Source: Staphylococcus massiliensis CCUG 55927 (GTDB taxonomy: Bacteria > Bacillota > Bacilli > Staphylococcales > Staphylococcaceae). From it: DNA of 64,000 bases. The stretch lies in assembly GCF_000298075.1 (NCBI RefSeq), contig NZ_JH815593.1:937543-1001542 (forward strand), written 5' to 3'. The notes under the pieces are model-generated. The model did no database searches. It was not told the DNA's origin and saw nothing but the letters and a program-made list of their open reading frames with translations. The position numbers and the translations under genes are program-made. Numbering within the stretch: the stretch's first letter is position 1; the number at the start of each line of letters is the position of its first letter. Shown here one piece after another: positions 1 to 8,592 of the stretch.

Positions 1-2
1 GA

Positions 3-32
3 AATCTTAATATCTTTAAAGATATTAAGATT
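3..32 (-). terminator. Perfect 30-bp palindrome downstream of the tRNA genes
   Basis: Positions 3-17 are the exact reverse complement of 18-32, giving a 15-bp AT-rich arm with no unpaired loop. It lies 12 bp beyond the 3' end of the minus-strand tRNA-Ser, so a transcription terminator for the tRNA pair is the simplest reading. The window edge cuts off any T-tract on the minus strand, so the terminator role is inferred. Confidence 0.45.
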
Positions 33-44
33 CATCAGGAAGTA

Positions 45-133
45 CGGAAACGGAGGGATTCGAACCCTCGCGCCGCTCTCGCGACCTACACCCTTAGCAG
101 GGGCGCCTCTTCAGCCAACTTGAGTACGTTTCC
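45..133 (-). tRNA. tRNA-Ser (anticodon GCT)
   Basis: On the minus strand the sequence has a 7-bp acceptor stem (GGAAACG paired with CGTTTCC), a GGTTCGAATCC T-arm and a GCT anticodon in CCCTGCTAAGGG. The length of about 89 nt with a long variable arm fits the serine class, and it reads AGC/AGU codons. The 3' CCA is not encoded. The tRNA-Asn gene lies immediately upstream, 1 bp away, so the two are probably co-transcribed. Confidence 0.97.
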
Positions 134-134
134 A

Positions 135-209
135 TGGCTCCACAGGTAGGACTCGAACCTACGACCGATCGGTTAACAGCCGATAGCTCTACCACTGAGC
201 TACTGTGGA
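135..209 (-). tRNA. tRNA-Asn (anticodon GTT)
   Basis: The minus strand starts TCCACAGTAGCTCAGTGGTA and carries the anticodon GTT, a TTCGAGTCC T-loop region and the closing CTGTGGA acceptor arm. Bases 135-137 supply an encoded CCA after the discriminator G, unlike the neighbouring tRNA-Ser. The mature body without CCA is 138-209. Confidence 0.97.
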
Positions 210-356
210 ATAATTATTAATTTTTTCGAGCACAAGTATTATTATAACAATAGTATGGCATATTTCAAGGATTTTCTTAAAAAAATTAACGGAAAATTTA
301 CACTTCCATGATAAAATTCCCGTTAACTTTACAACTTGAATTAAATCTTCATATTA

Positions 357-911
357 TTAAGATTGTAAGATGGAATAATGCGTCAACGCTTCAAATAAAT
401 TGAGTTGTGATTTGGAGTAATCAATCGAGTTATCAGGATCGTTCTTCAATAATCTCGCATGTTTATCCATTAAATAGTAGTAATAGATACAGTTCATGTA
501 CTGATGTCTCATGCTATGATACGAAATATTAACATTGATTGATTCTAAATTTGAGAAGTAAACTTTGCATTTAGCCCCTTTTAATGGCTTAATGTCTTCG
601 AGATAATGGATATTAATCCATGTGTTTTCAAATGAGCGGTCTGAATGTGTAGGAAAGAAATAAGTAGGAAATAATGGCGTTAATAAGATTGGGGTTTTGT
701 TCGAAATTTCAGTGAGCCGTTTCGTCTGCATTTTACGACCTAGATATGTGTCACCATAAAATTTGCACGATCGTTCAATAATACGTCTCACTCTCGAATC
801 AACGATTTCATGGTGCTTAGAGTAGCGCATCACTTCTGTTTGATGACTTGGTATATGCCCGATAAACACTGGCCGTACAACCATATCCCCACGCCGAATA
901 ATATAGCCCAT
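357..911 (-). CDS. comK: Competence transcription factor ComK
   Basis: This 184-residue protein is recognisable as staphylococcal ComK, the activator of late competence (DNA uptake) genes. The conserved core runs through IIERSCKFYG, TYLGRK and the proline-rich PILLTPLFPTYFFPTHSD segment. I place the start at the ATG at 909-911 (MGYIIRRGDMVVRP), because an AAAGGAGGG ribosome binding site precedes it by about 7 bases; the longer frame would begin upstream of that site. It is monocistronic, convergent with nothing, and followed by the tRNA pair. CoiA, MecA (which delivers ComK to ClpCP in Bacillus) and Spx are encoded later in the window. Function is by homology. Confidence 0.95.
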   Translation of the reverse strand: MGYIIRRGDMVVRPVFIGHIPSHQTEVMRYSKHHEIVDSRVRRIIERSCKFYGDTYLGRKMQTKRLTEISNKTPILLTPLFPTYFFPTHSDRSFENTWINIHYLEDIKPLKGAKCKVYFSNLESINVNISYHSMRHQYMNCIYYYYLMDKHARLLKNDPDNSIDYSKSQLNLFEALTHYSILQS

Positions 912-1129
912 GGGTATTCGCCCTCCTTTCGAAAAGACTCGAATATAAAAAGGTACAGCCACATACACCCTTTTATATTCTAATTTAATTTTATAATCAA
1001 ATTAAATAAAGTCAAGCGAAACTTTTAGTGTTATATTACAACTTAAATATTCGAAATGTCAGAATATTCATTGATTTTAGAATATAGCGCTTGTATAATA
1101 TCAATAAATAAAGAAAGGAGCTTTTGCTA

Positions 1130-1348
1130 ATGAATCACGAAACCAATGTTAAATATAATACGCTAGAAACCTTTGTCACAACGATAAACGATTTAGGGGT
1201 TGAACTTATCATCGAAGCATCTTTAAAGGAAGTACGTAAGAAGCAATTACGTCAGCTTATCGATGACGCTTTAGTCGAAAAGAACGAGCAAGATTTCAAT
1301 CGTTATACAAATGAATACAAGCAATTGGAGGCTACTCAAATTGGATAA
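1130..1348 (+). CDS. IDEAL-domain small protein
   Basis: This 72-residue protein consists mostly of an IDEAL domain: residues about 28-66 run IIEASLKEVRKKQLRQL then IDDALVEKNEQDFNRY. IDEAL domains are short helical modules of Firmicutes, often found at the ends of other proteins, and their molecular role is poorly defined. The ATG at 1130 is preferred because AAAGGAG lies 9 bases upstream; a TTG two codons earlier would sit too close. It stands alone, divergent from comK, with a bidirectional hairpin terminator after it. A regulatory adaptor role is possible but not shown by the sequence. Confidence 0.85.
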   Translation: MNHETNVKYNTLETFVTTINDLGVELIIEASLKEVRKKQLRQLIDDALVEKNEQDFNRYTNEYKQLEATQIG

Positions 1349-1373
1349 CTCATGCTCGATTTCCAAATTATAA

Positions 1374-1413
1374 AAGGTCTATTCACTGACGACTTACAAG
1401 TGAATAGACCTTA
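1374..1413. terminator. Bidirectional terminator between the IDEAL gene and lplA
   Basis: A 14-bp perfect stem (AAGGTCTATTCACT and its complement) closes an 11-base loop. A-rich sequence lies on one side and TTAATTTATT on the other. It lies between convergent genes and can serve both. Confidence 0.85.
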
Positions 1414-1418
1414 ATTTA

Positions 1419-2405
1419 TTATGATATCAATTCAATAATCTCGTCGCGATCGATATCCCCAAAGTAATGGTATAAATCATAAGACTGCCATGCTTGTTTA
1501 ATATCTTGATATGAATGTGGCACTTCAATTAATGCTTCCTCAAGATCATTGACATCTTGTTCACCAAAGAAGTCACCAAATATCTTCGCATGTTTAATTT
1601 TACCTTTCTGTACATCAAGTTTCACTTGTAAAAAGCCCTTCTCAAACTTATGTGCACGCTCGAAATTGTATTTCGGATTCTTACCATAATTCCAATCCCA
1701 ATTACGATACTTTTCATTACTTAAAGCTTCAATTTGAGCCCAATCTTCTTTCGTAAGCTGATACGTCTCAACTTCACGCTCGCCGAAAATCGTCTTGATA
1801 ATGATTGCTTTGAAGTCATCGATTGTAATTGGTTCTTCTAGAAAATCTACAATATTCGCGACACGTTTTCGAACAGACTTAATCCCCTTAGATTTAATCT
1901 TCGCTGGGTTTACAGTTAACGCTCTTGAAACTTCATCAAGATTACTGTTTAACATTAAAGTCCCGTGACTAAACATACGTTTCTTTACCTTTACCATCGC
2001 ATTACCAGATATCTTCTGATCGCCAACTTGAATATCATTGCGACCTGTAAGTTCCGCTTCTACACCAAGCTCATTCAATGCCGTTACAATAGGCTCTGTA
2101 AACTTCTTAAAGTTATGGAAGCTGTTACCATCATCATCTGTAATAAAACTAAAATTTAGATTACCGAAATCGTGATACACAGCGCCGCCACCTGAAATAC
2201 GACGCACAACATCAATACCATGTTCTTTAATATATGCTTGATTAACCTCTTCAATCGTATTTTGGTTCTTACCAATTATAATTGATGGTCGGTTAATGTA
2301 GAACAAGAAATAGTCATGGTCACTTGGTAAATGTTTAAGCACGTATTCTTCCATAGCTAAATTTAGCGTTGGATCTGTTATATTTTCGTTATCGATGAAT
2401 TTCAT
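1419..2405 (-). CDS. lplA: Lipoate-protein ligase A
   Basis: LplA activates free lipoate with ATP and transfers it to lipoyl domains of 2-oxoacid dehydrogenases or the glycine cleavage H protein. The protein is 328 residues, the usual length for staphylococcal LplA1. The signature RRISGGGAVYHD is at residues 69-79, and the catalytic lysine lies in GDQKISGNA (K132). The C-terminal accessory domain is present (YDLYHYFGDIDR). The ATG at 2403-2405 is chosen over an upstream GTG because that GTG overlaps the AAAGGAG Shine-Dalgarno. It is a single gene in the cytosol, and the function is by family. Confidence 0.95.
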   Translation of the reverse strand: MKFIDNENITDPTLNLAMEEYVLKHLPSDHDYFLFYINRPSIIIGKNQNTIEEVNQAYIKEHGIDVVRRISGGGAVYHDFGNLNFSFITDDDGNSFHNFKKFTEPIVTALNELGVEAELTGRNDIQVGDQKISGNAMVKVKKRMFSHGTLMLNSNLDEVSRALTVNPAKIKSKGIKSVRKRVANIVDFLEEPITIDDFKAIIIKTIFGEREVETYQLTKEDWAQIEALSNEKYRNWDWNYGKNPKYNFERAHKFEKGFLQVKLDVQKGKIKHAKIFGDFFGEQDVNDLEEALIEVPHSYQDIKQAWQSYDLYHYFGDIDRDEIIELIS

Positions 2406-2596
2406 CTTGACCACTCCTTTATAAGTCTTACTTCTATTTATGACTCAAATCCCTTAAAAAAGCCAATTTTAAACATTCACATTTGACAAATCTTTAAAAA
2501 TCTGATTTTAAGGTGTAAAAAAGACGGATTATAGTTTATTTACCAGAACTTTTTTAGTACAATATAGATTAGTTATAAATTTTAGGAGGACGCAAA

Positions 2597-2782
2597 ATGA
2601 CGATTGCAGAAGTTGGAAATATTGTAGAATTTTATGATGGTTTAAGAGGTCGTGTTGAAAAGATCAATGATAACTCAGTTATAGTAGACTTAACAATTAT
2701 GGATAATTTCAATGATTTAGAGCTACCAGAGAAAACTGTAATTAATCATAAGCGTTATAAAATTGTAGAACAAGAAGGATAA
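2597..2782 (+). CDS. DUF2187 (YkvS-like) small protein
   Basis: This 61-residue protein begins after a strong TTAGGAGGACGC ribosome binding site. It has the compact beta-rich pattern of DUF2187/YkvS (GNIVEFYDGLRGRVEKINDNSVIVDLT), which resembles a small KOW/SH3-like barrel. The biochemical role is unknown. It is separated by 4 bp from the following membrane protein gene and is probably co-transcribed and translationally coupled with it. Confidence 0.85.
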   Translation: MTIAEVGNIVEFYDGLRGRVEKINDNSVIVDLTIMDNFNDLELPEKTVINHKRYKIVEQEG

Positions 2783-2786
2783 TTAC

Positions 2787-3392
2787 ATGAAGCACATCAC
2801 AAAACCATTGATTTGGTTTATCGTAAGTTTTATCATTTTTCATATTATATTAATGTTGATGCACGGTGAACACAAAGTATATTGGTTCTTGTATACCGGC
2901 ATCATGTTAATCGTTGGTATTAGTTACATTTTCTATCAACGTGATATTAACTCGAAACGCCTACTACCTTCAATTGGCGTCGGGTTTCTAGCAAGTATAG
3001 CGTTAATTCTATTACAAGTTATACTATCATTTATCACGAAATATTTGAGTTATAATTCACTTATCAAAACGTTAGCTTCTACTGGCGTCATTTATAAATG
3101 GCAACTTTTAATTACGCTATTATTTGCGATTCCATGTCATGAATTATACATGCGCACAGTACTTCAAAAGGAGCTTATCAAGATTATTCCAAACAAATGG
3201 ATCATTATGGTCATTGTAGCCATAGCTTCAAGTTCATTATTCATCTATTTAGATAAATGGTGGCTTGTGCTATTTATCTTCGTGTCACAACTACTGTTAG
3301 CGTTTAGCTATCATTACACACGTCGCATTATCACAACAGTTATCGCTCAAGTTGTGTCCGTAATACTTATCCTGATGATCCATGGATTATAG
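2787..3392 (+). CDS. Multi-pass membrane protein, degenerate CPBP-like
   Basis: This 201-residue protein has about six hydrophobic segments (roughly 8-27, 32-50, 62-86, 103-118, 137-155 and 160-200). Residues 115-131 (IPCHELYMRTVLQKEL) resemble the EExxxR motif of CPBP/Abi intramembrane proteases, but the first glutamate is His118 (HELYMR), so catalysis is doubtful. No ribosome binding site independent of the upstream DUF2187 gene is obvious beyond AAGGATAATTAC, which supports coupling. It could be a CPBP-family scaffold or an unrelated membrane protein. Confidence 0.65.
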   Translation: MKHITKPLIWFIVSFIIFHIILMLMHGEHKVYWFLYTGIMLIVGISYIFYQRDINSKRLLPSIGVGFLASIALILLQVILSFITKYLSYNSLIKTLASTGVIYKWQLLITLLFAIPCHELYMRTVLQKELIKIIPNKWIIMVIVAIASSSLFIYLDKWWLVLFIFVSQLLLAFSYHYTRRIITTVIAQVVSVILILMIHGL

Positions 3393-3482
3393 TATGTCAT
3401 TCACACGAAACTTTCTCTTTTTTGAAAAGCCATTTCAAATAAACAAATCTTAAAGCATTCAAATATGTCTTCTATTCATGAA

Positions 3483-3524
3483 AAGTCCTTGCGTTAAAAT
3501 GATACATACGCAAGGGCTTCGTTT
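3483..3524 (+). terminator. Hairpin terminator after the CPBP-like gene
   Basis: The stem AAGTCCTTGCGT/ACGCAAGGGCTT closes a 13-base loop and is followed by CGTTTT. It lies 90 bp downstream of the plus-strand membrane protein gene. Confidence 0.65.
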
Positions 3525-3579
3525 TATATCTAAAGCTTTAATTAAGGTACAAAGTTCATTCAGTGAGGTAATTATTATA

Positions 3580-3725
3580 GATAATACAATTCCTAAACAG
3601 CTGACTCCTAGACATTTATTAAACAAAGTAGCATTGCTACTTTGTAAGTCCAACTAACAAACTGAAGTTTGAGTTGGACTAAACAGGAAAGCAAGCTATT
3701 TAATGAAATTGGTTAATATCTTATA
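3580..3725. repeat. Composite hairpin repeat, copy 1
   Basis: The element starts near AATACAATTCCTAAACAG and ends near AGGAAAGCAAGCTATTTAA. It contains two hairpins: ACAAAGTAGC/GCTACTTTGT at about 3632-3654, then AGTCCAACT/AGTTGGACT at about 3648-3682. It is the shortest of four related copies in the window (others near 8641, 23514 and 31938) and lacks the GC-rich GGGCGGGGCCCC arm. It occupies the gap between convergent genes ending at 3392 and 3757; otherwise I see nothing else in that gap. Confidence 0.8.
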
Positions 3726-3743
3726 GGGCTTTTCAAAAAGGGG
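3725..3743 (-). repeat. Dispersed CCCCTTCTTGAAAAGCCCT motif, copy
   Basis: On the minus strand it reads CCCCTTTTTGAAAAGCCCT. It is one of several near-identical short intergenic sequences; see those at 8593, 23383 and 29819 and a shorter one at 5301-5315. The function is unknown. Confidence 0.6.
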
Positions 3744-3756
3744 GACGCTACTCAAC

Positions 3757-5235
3757 TTATATAAAGCATTCTGACTTAAGCGTTTCCTTAATTAACTCAG
3801 GCATTGACTTCTTGCCATGCTCATGAATCACATGGTCCTGGAATAAATGCGCGTAATTACGATAACAATAATCCGTCATACTGATACGGTAGTGATGATC
3901 CAGATTAATATTCTTCAGCGTCACGCGGTTAAACATCGGTTTATCGAGGTCGACATCATACGTTACGCCTTCGAAGAACGGAAATAGCGTCGTATCCATA
4001 TGATTCAGCACAACCTTGCCTGCCTCGTTCTCTTCAATATGCGACACAGCATACTCAAGCATTGTTAGAATGCTCTGACCGCTAATCGTAATATCAAGCG
4101 GCTTATCAGGATGTGGATACGAATTATAAATATCCTCATTCGTAAGCTTACCTGACAGGCCCTTCACGTTTGAGTTTGCGACGTGAACGCATGTAATATT
4201 ACGGTCGAATTGACGACGCATACTCTTATGAAGCAGCTGAATGAATGCATGCGACGATTTAAACAGGGCATCAAAGTCATCTACACTAAAGTTAATATGA
4301 TTCATCGTGACATATTCCTGAGACCAGTGGCGAACCGCTTTACGATCAAAGTACGTTAGGTCCAACAACGTTTCGTCCTCTTCATACGCATTTAAATCGA
4401 CAATTTTCGGCTTTACTTCAACGAGTTCAATTGAATTCGTACGTTTCTTAAATAGGATTTCGACGTGAATAAGATGTTCGGCATTCTGACCCGCTTGTAC
4501 ATAAACAGTGCCTTGGTCTTCACCAATCGTTGTTTCGTGTTGATTGCCGGTGATAATCAAGTCGATAACACCTATTTGATGCATGAGCTTCTCAGCTTCG
4601 TTAATCTTACGTTCGCGCTCCGTGTCGTGTCGACGCATCTTATATAGGCCACCGTGATACAAGACAATCATGTAATCCGGTTCTTCTTTCTCATGAATAT
4701 AGCGTAACCATTGCTTCGCGATAAACATCGTCTTCTCAATCTTAACGTCTTCCACCATTTCGGCATATTCTTTCTCCATTAAACCATCAGACGTTAAGCC
4801 AACTATAGCGACCTTAATGCCGTCAAAATTTTTAATCGTATAAGGTGTCGAGAAGTATGGTTCTTTCGTTACGCGATATTCAATATTCGCAGACAACCAA
4901 GGAAAGCGTGATAACGCAACAGAACGATTTAAATATGTAAGCCCGAATTTAAATTCCTTAGCACTAATGCCACTTGCATCGTACTCAAGCGCGTTCATCA
5001 ACTTAATCATCGGGTGTCTCTTATAAGGCTTCACAATGGCATAGTAGAATGCAGTTAACGTACCAGCTAAACTACCCCCGCTATCGAGTAATAACACATT
5101 GCGATTGTGGTGTCTCACTTCTTTCACGTAAGTGCCAGCTCTATAGATATTTGAACCAAATTCCCCATTCAGTACGTGACTATGTATATCCGATGTCGCT
5201 AAAACGTTCACTTTAACATACTCATTTAAATTCAC
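3757..5235 (-). CDS. Metallophosphatase/5'-nucleotidase-family protein with degenerate active site
   Basis: This protein of about 492 residues aligns along its length with UshA/YfkN-type 5'-nucleotidases but has no signal peptide, so it is likely cytosolic. The first metal motif is present (ATSDIHSH, residues 13-20), as are the later histidine motifs YHGG and GNQHET. Two key motifs differ. The usual DxGD reads DSGGSLAG, and the usual GNHEFDFG reads SAKEFKFG in an otherwise well-conserved block (MIKLMNALEYDASGI, FPWLSANI). The bridging aspartate and catalytic Asn-His pair are therefore missing. GTG at 5233-5235 is the preferred start, since AAAGGGGG sits 7 bases upstream; an ATG at 5253 lies inside that site's leader. 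It may be a pseudoenzyme or use altered chemistry. Confidence 0.85.
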   Translation of the reverse strand: MNLNEYVKVNVLATSDIHSHVLNGEFGSNIYRAGTYVKEVRHHNRNVLLLDSGGSLAGTLTAFYYAIVKPYKRHPMIKLMNALEYDASGISAKEFKFGLTYLNRSVALSRFPWLSANIEYRVTKEPYFSTPYTIKNFDGIKVAIVGLTSDGLMEKEYAEMVEDVKIEKTMFIAKQWLRYIHEKEEPDYMIVLYHGGLYKMRRHDTERERKINEAEKLMHQIGVIDLIITGNQHETTIGEDQGTVYVQAGQNAEHLIHVEILFKKRTNSIELVEVKPKIVDLNAYEEDETLLDLTYFDRKAVRHWSQEYVTMNHINFSVDDFDALFKSSHAFIQLLHKSMRRQFDRNITCVHVANSNVKGLSGKLTNEDIYNSYPHPDKPLDITISGQSILTMLEYAVSHIEENEAGKVVLNHMDTTLFPFFEGVTYDVDLDKPMFNRVTLKNINLDHHYRISMTDYCYRNYAHLFQDHVIHEHGKKSMPELIKETLKSECFI

Positions 5236-5392
5236 GTCAAATCCCCCTTTCATAACATTTTAACATGGGCACATGATTCAAGTACACGAGACCTATCTTA
5301 CTTTTTGAAAAGCCCTATCCAAGCACGATCAGTTGATGGCAAGATGTTAATTCAAGCGAGGACTTTCGAAAATTTATCCTCGTTCACCTCAT

Positions 5393-5438
5393 AAAAAAAA
5401 GCGCTCTTAAAGTTAAAATCAACTTTAAGAGACGCTTC
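5393..5438 (-). terminator. Terminator after ktrB
   Basis: On the minus strand a long stem (AAGCGTCTCTTAAAGTT with AACTTTAAGAGCGCTT) is followed by eight T residues. It ends the ktrB transcript, possibly together with htrA. Confidence 0.9.
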
Positions 5439-5454
5439 AACGTCATCAAATAGC

Positions 5455-6813
5455 TTAACCAATTTGAATGCGTTCTTTCGGATAATGGAATTTATCTGCT
5501 TCTCTATGACCACTCAACATAATAATAAATGCGATTAAGCCTACACGACCGATAAGCATTAGTATCATCAGAATGGCTTTAGAACCGTTCTCTAAATCAG
5601 GTGTGATACCCATCGATAAACCACATGTACCGAAGGCCGACATCACTTCAAAGAATACTTTGATTAAGTCATGTTCTTGACCTTCCATTGCCATAATTAA
5701 AAATACGCTTGTGAACGTTAAGATAATCGCTACAGTTACCACTGCGAATGAACGTAATACGTCCGTGCCGTAAATTTCACGATTAAACACTTTAATCGAT
5801 AAGTTATCTGTATTCGTACGATAGTTAATTAAGAATAAAATCAGTATCGCGAACGTAGTTGTTCGAATACCCCCACCTACTGAGTTAGGTGAAGAACCGA
5901 TAAACATAAGACCACTCATAAACATATTCGTTGCTTCTGAGAAATGGTTTTGATCAATCGTTTGTAAACCAGCACTACGCGATGTCGTAGATTGGAATAA
6001 AGCATAGAATAATGACTTATGCCATGACATACCACTAAAGGCATGATTATGTTCGACGATCAAGATGACGAGCGTTCCTAATACAAACAGAATCAGATAC
6101 GTTATCGTCGTGACTTTTGCGAAAAGAGAGAACCTAAAATTAGGCACTTTGTTCTTGATATAAGCTTTAATCTCCATAAGTACTGGGAAACCAATAGACC
6201 CGAGTATGATTAAGAACATCACGATAGTTTGAACGAAGTAATCATTCGAATATGGTACAAGTGAATTTCCTGTGATATCTAAACCACCGTTTGTTGTCGC
6301 TGAGATAGATACGAAGATGCCTTGTATAATCGCTTCTTTAAGATCTGGCTTATCCATATAGAAATAAAATGTTAATAAGCTCGCACCTACTGCCTCGATA
6401 ATTAATATCGCTCTTACAATTTCAATAATCAGCTTGACTGTACCACTCATGATATTTCGATTATTATCAAGCATGATTAGTTGTCGCTCTCTGATACCGA
6501 TATGTTTACCAAGTAACACCCATAGAATCGTACCGATAGCCATAACACCGATACCACCAATGTTTAAGATGATTAGTATAATGAAATGGCCGAAAGTTGA
6601 ATATGTATCTAATATCGTAACTGGGGTGAGCCCGGTCACACTAATACCTGATACCGCAACAAACAATGTATCGATAGGATCTACCTTGACGCCAGGTTTA
6701 TGGACGAAAGGTAAATTCAGCATGAGAAATGCGATAATAATAGCGAATATATAGAATAATACAATACCTTGCTGAGGCGTCATTTTTCGAAAGAATTGTT
6801 TAATTACTGGCAA
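5455..6813 (-). CDS. ktrB: KtrB/TrkH-family potassium uptake subunit
   Basis: This membrane subunit of a Ktr potassium channel conducts K+ together with a cytosolic KtrA/KtrC RCK ring, which is not encoded here. It is about 452 residues with four M1-P-M2 repeats. The pore-loop glycines are visible in ISVTGLTPV, ATTNGGLDITG, TSRSAGLQT and FGTCGLSMG, the last in a TrkH-like C-terminal repeat. For the start, GAGGTGA is the only good ribosome binding site and places a TTG at 6811-6813 at 8 bases; the GTG at 6820-6822 lies within that site. It lies 15 bp after the HtrA-like gene, so they may share a transcript. CpaA, a K+/H+ antiporter, is at 23774. Confidence 0.9.
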   Translation of the reverse strand: MPVIKQFFRKMTPQQGIVLFYIFAIIIAFLMLNLPFVHKPGVKVDPIDTLFVAVSGISVTGLTPVTILDTYSTFGHFIILIILNIGGIGVMAIGTILWVLLGKHIGIRERQLIMLDNNRNIMSGTVKLIIEIVRAILIIEAVGASLLTFYFYMDKPDLKEAIIQGIFVSISATTNGGLDITGNSLVPYSNDYFVQTIVMFLIILGSIGFPVLMEIKAYIKNKVPNFRFSLFAKVTTITYLILFVLGTLVILIVEHNHAFSGMSWHKSLFYALFQSTTSRSAGLQTIDQNHFSEATNMFMSGLMFIGSSPNSVGGGIRTTTFAILILFLINYRTNTDNLSIKVFNREIYGTDVLRSFAVVTVAIILTFTSVFLIMAMEGQEHDLIKVFFEVMSAFGTCGLSMGITPDLENGSKAILMILMLIGRVGLIAFIIMLSGHREADKFHYPKERIQIG

Positions 6814-6828
6814 GCGTGTCACCTCAAC

Positions 6829-8409
6829 CTATTTAAATTTAAGGTTAATATTTTTTTCATTACCTTCCCTTATTACTAATACTTTAACAGATTTTTTCTT
6901 ATTTTTGTGTGCAAATAATAATTGTTTATATTTCAAACTATTTTGAACGCGTTGATCATCGACCTTAACAATAACATCGTTGACTTTTAAGCCCGCTTCG
7001 TCACCGGGTTCGCCTGCTTTGACATCACGTATGATGACGCCGTGTGTCATATTTTTAGACAGTTTTAATTTTTCCTTTTCAGAAGGTGCGAGTTCTACGA
7101 CGTTCTGTAATTGTATACCCGTATTCGGATATTTTACGTCTTCACCCTCCTCAAGGTGCTTAGCAACTTCTAACGCGTGCTCGATTGGTATCGCGAATGA
7201 CATCCCTTCAACATTTGGCATCGTGACCTTTACGGTGGAAATACCGATAAGCTTACCAGATTGGTCGACAACTGCCCCACCAGAGTTACCTGGGTTTACT
7301 GCCGCGTCCACTTGAAAGGCGTTTAATAAGACATCATACGTTTGATCTTTATCAACATCAAGAGGTACGTCACGATTAAGCCCTGAAATGATACCTTCTG
7401 AAACAGAACGATTGAAGTCCTGACCTAATGGATTTCCGATTACAAGAATTGGTTCAGCGAGTACAGGATGGTTCTTCGTATCCGCATCGATAACCGTTAA
7501 CGCATCCGTTTGTTCGATACGTACAACCGCTAAATCTTGATTCGCATCAACCCCAAGAACGCGACCTTTAACTTGCTCATTACCATAGCGTACTTGAACA
7601 TCCTTCGCTTTACCAACTACATGCGAATTTGTCAGCACATAAAAAAAGCCGTCTACTTCTTTGTAGACGACTCCAGAACCAATTTCATTGTTAGGACTTA
7701 CTGTAGGTGCTCCGTTATCTTGACCAAGTTGTTCTACAGTAACGACTGAGTGAATGGCTTTATTCGCAACTTCCATTGATTTTGTGACATGTTTATTGGT
7801 ACTGATTTGATTTTTGTTATCTTTTAAGGACGTTTGTACATCCGGCTTCGTTTCTTTATCTTTGACGCTTTGAAAGATTGAGAAAATCAATAATAATACT
7901 AATAATGCTGCGGCAATGACTAATAATTTACCCCAATGCTTCTTAATAAAGTCTAAAACTTTATCAATGAAATCTTGATGATGTTTTTTATCTGTATCAT
8001 AAGATGTTGGATGATCTTTAGTTTCATGTGCTTCATTGTCTAAACCTTGTTGATGGTTGTTATGCGCTTTTGTCTCTTCTACTTGTTGTTCTTTCTCTCG
8101 ATTATATTCTTCAACGATAGATGAATTCGCTGTTTGATTACGTAACCCGTTTCGATGGTGAATACGTTTATGCTTTCGTTTACCATCTTTATGTTCATCA
8201 TGTGTAAGCTTTTCAACGCGTGCTTTTTGTAAGTTATCCTTCACACGCTCTTCATTATTTCGTATTTGAGCTTGTTCTTTTTGTTTTTGAATTTGATGTT
8301 GTTCTTGCTCTTCTTTAATACGCGCTTCACGTTCTTCATTATGAAAGAACTCTCGACGTTTTCTGCGGTATCGAGATTTAGGAATTGTTTGTTTATCCTT
8401 TTTATCCAT
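6829..8409 (-). CDS. HtrA-like membrane-anchored serine protease
   Basis: This is a 526-residue DegP/HtrA-type trypsin-like protease with a long N-terminal cytoplasmic region. Residues 1-155 are highly charged (K/R/E/Q/H-rich, coiled-coil-like), residues 161-179 form one membrane helix, and the protease domain then faces outward. The catalytic triad is visible: His263 (TNSHVVG), Asp292 (QDLAVVRI) and Ser376 (GNSGGAVV). A PDZ domain follows at about 420-520 (GVIIRDVKAGEPGDEAGLKVNDVI). Family knowledge predicts degradation of misfolded exported proteins. ATG at 8407-8409 is preferred to the adjacent GTG because of spacing from GGAGGG. The next gene, ktrB, is 15 bp downstream. Confidence 0.93.
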   Translation of the reverse strand: MDKKDKQTIPKSRYRRKRREFFHNEEREARIKEEQEQHQIQKQKEQAQIRNNEERVKDNLQKARVEKLTHDEHKDGKRKHKRIHHRNGLRNQTANSSIVEEYNREKEQQVEETKAHNNHQQGLDNEAHETKDHPTSYDTDKKHHQDFIDKVLDFIKKHWGKLLVIAAALLVLLLIFSIFQSVKDKETKPDVQTSLKDNKNQISTNKHVTKSMEVANKAIHSVVTVEQLGQDNGAPTVSPNNEIGSGVVYKEVDGFFYVLTNSHVVGKAKDVQVRYGNEQVKGRVLGVDANQDLAVVRIEQTDALTVIDADTKNHPVLAEPILVIGNPLGQDFNRSVSEGIISGLNRDVPLDVDKDQTYDVLLNAFQVDAAVNPGNSGGAVVDQSGKLIGISTVKVTMPNVEGMSFAIPIEHALEVAKHLEEGEDVKYPNTGIQLQNVVELAPSEKEKLKLSKNMTHGVIIRDVKAGEPGDEAGLKVNDVIVKVDDQRVQNSLKYKQLLFAHKNKKKSVKVLVIREGNEKNINLKFK

Positions 8410-8592
8410 CACGTACCCTCCTATTCAATTAATCCTTACGTCTATTATGCCATATCATTATAAAAATTTCTTGTTAATATACAAATCGTTCACAACAAAT
8501 TGGCACCTCTTTTTAGCGTACCCTTTTATAAGATTATAATGATATCTATGAATGATTTTTTGCCCTGTTTAGAGGCACTTTTATTTAAGTAT

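Noticed and set aside
3459-3653. Minus-strand ORF of 64 codons
   Set aside because: It lies over the terminator and composite repeat copy 1, has no ribosome binding site and resembles no protein.
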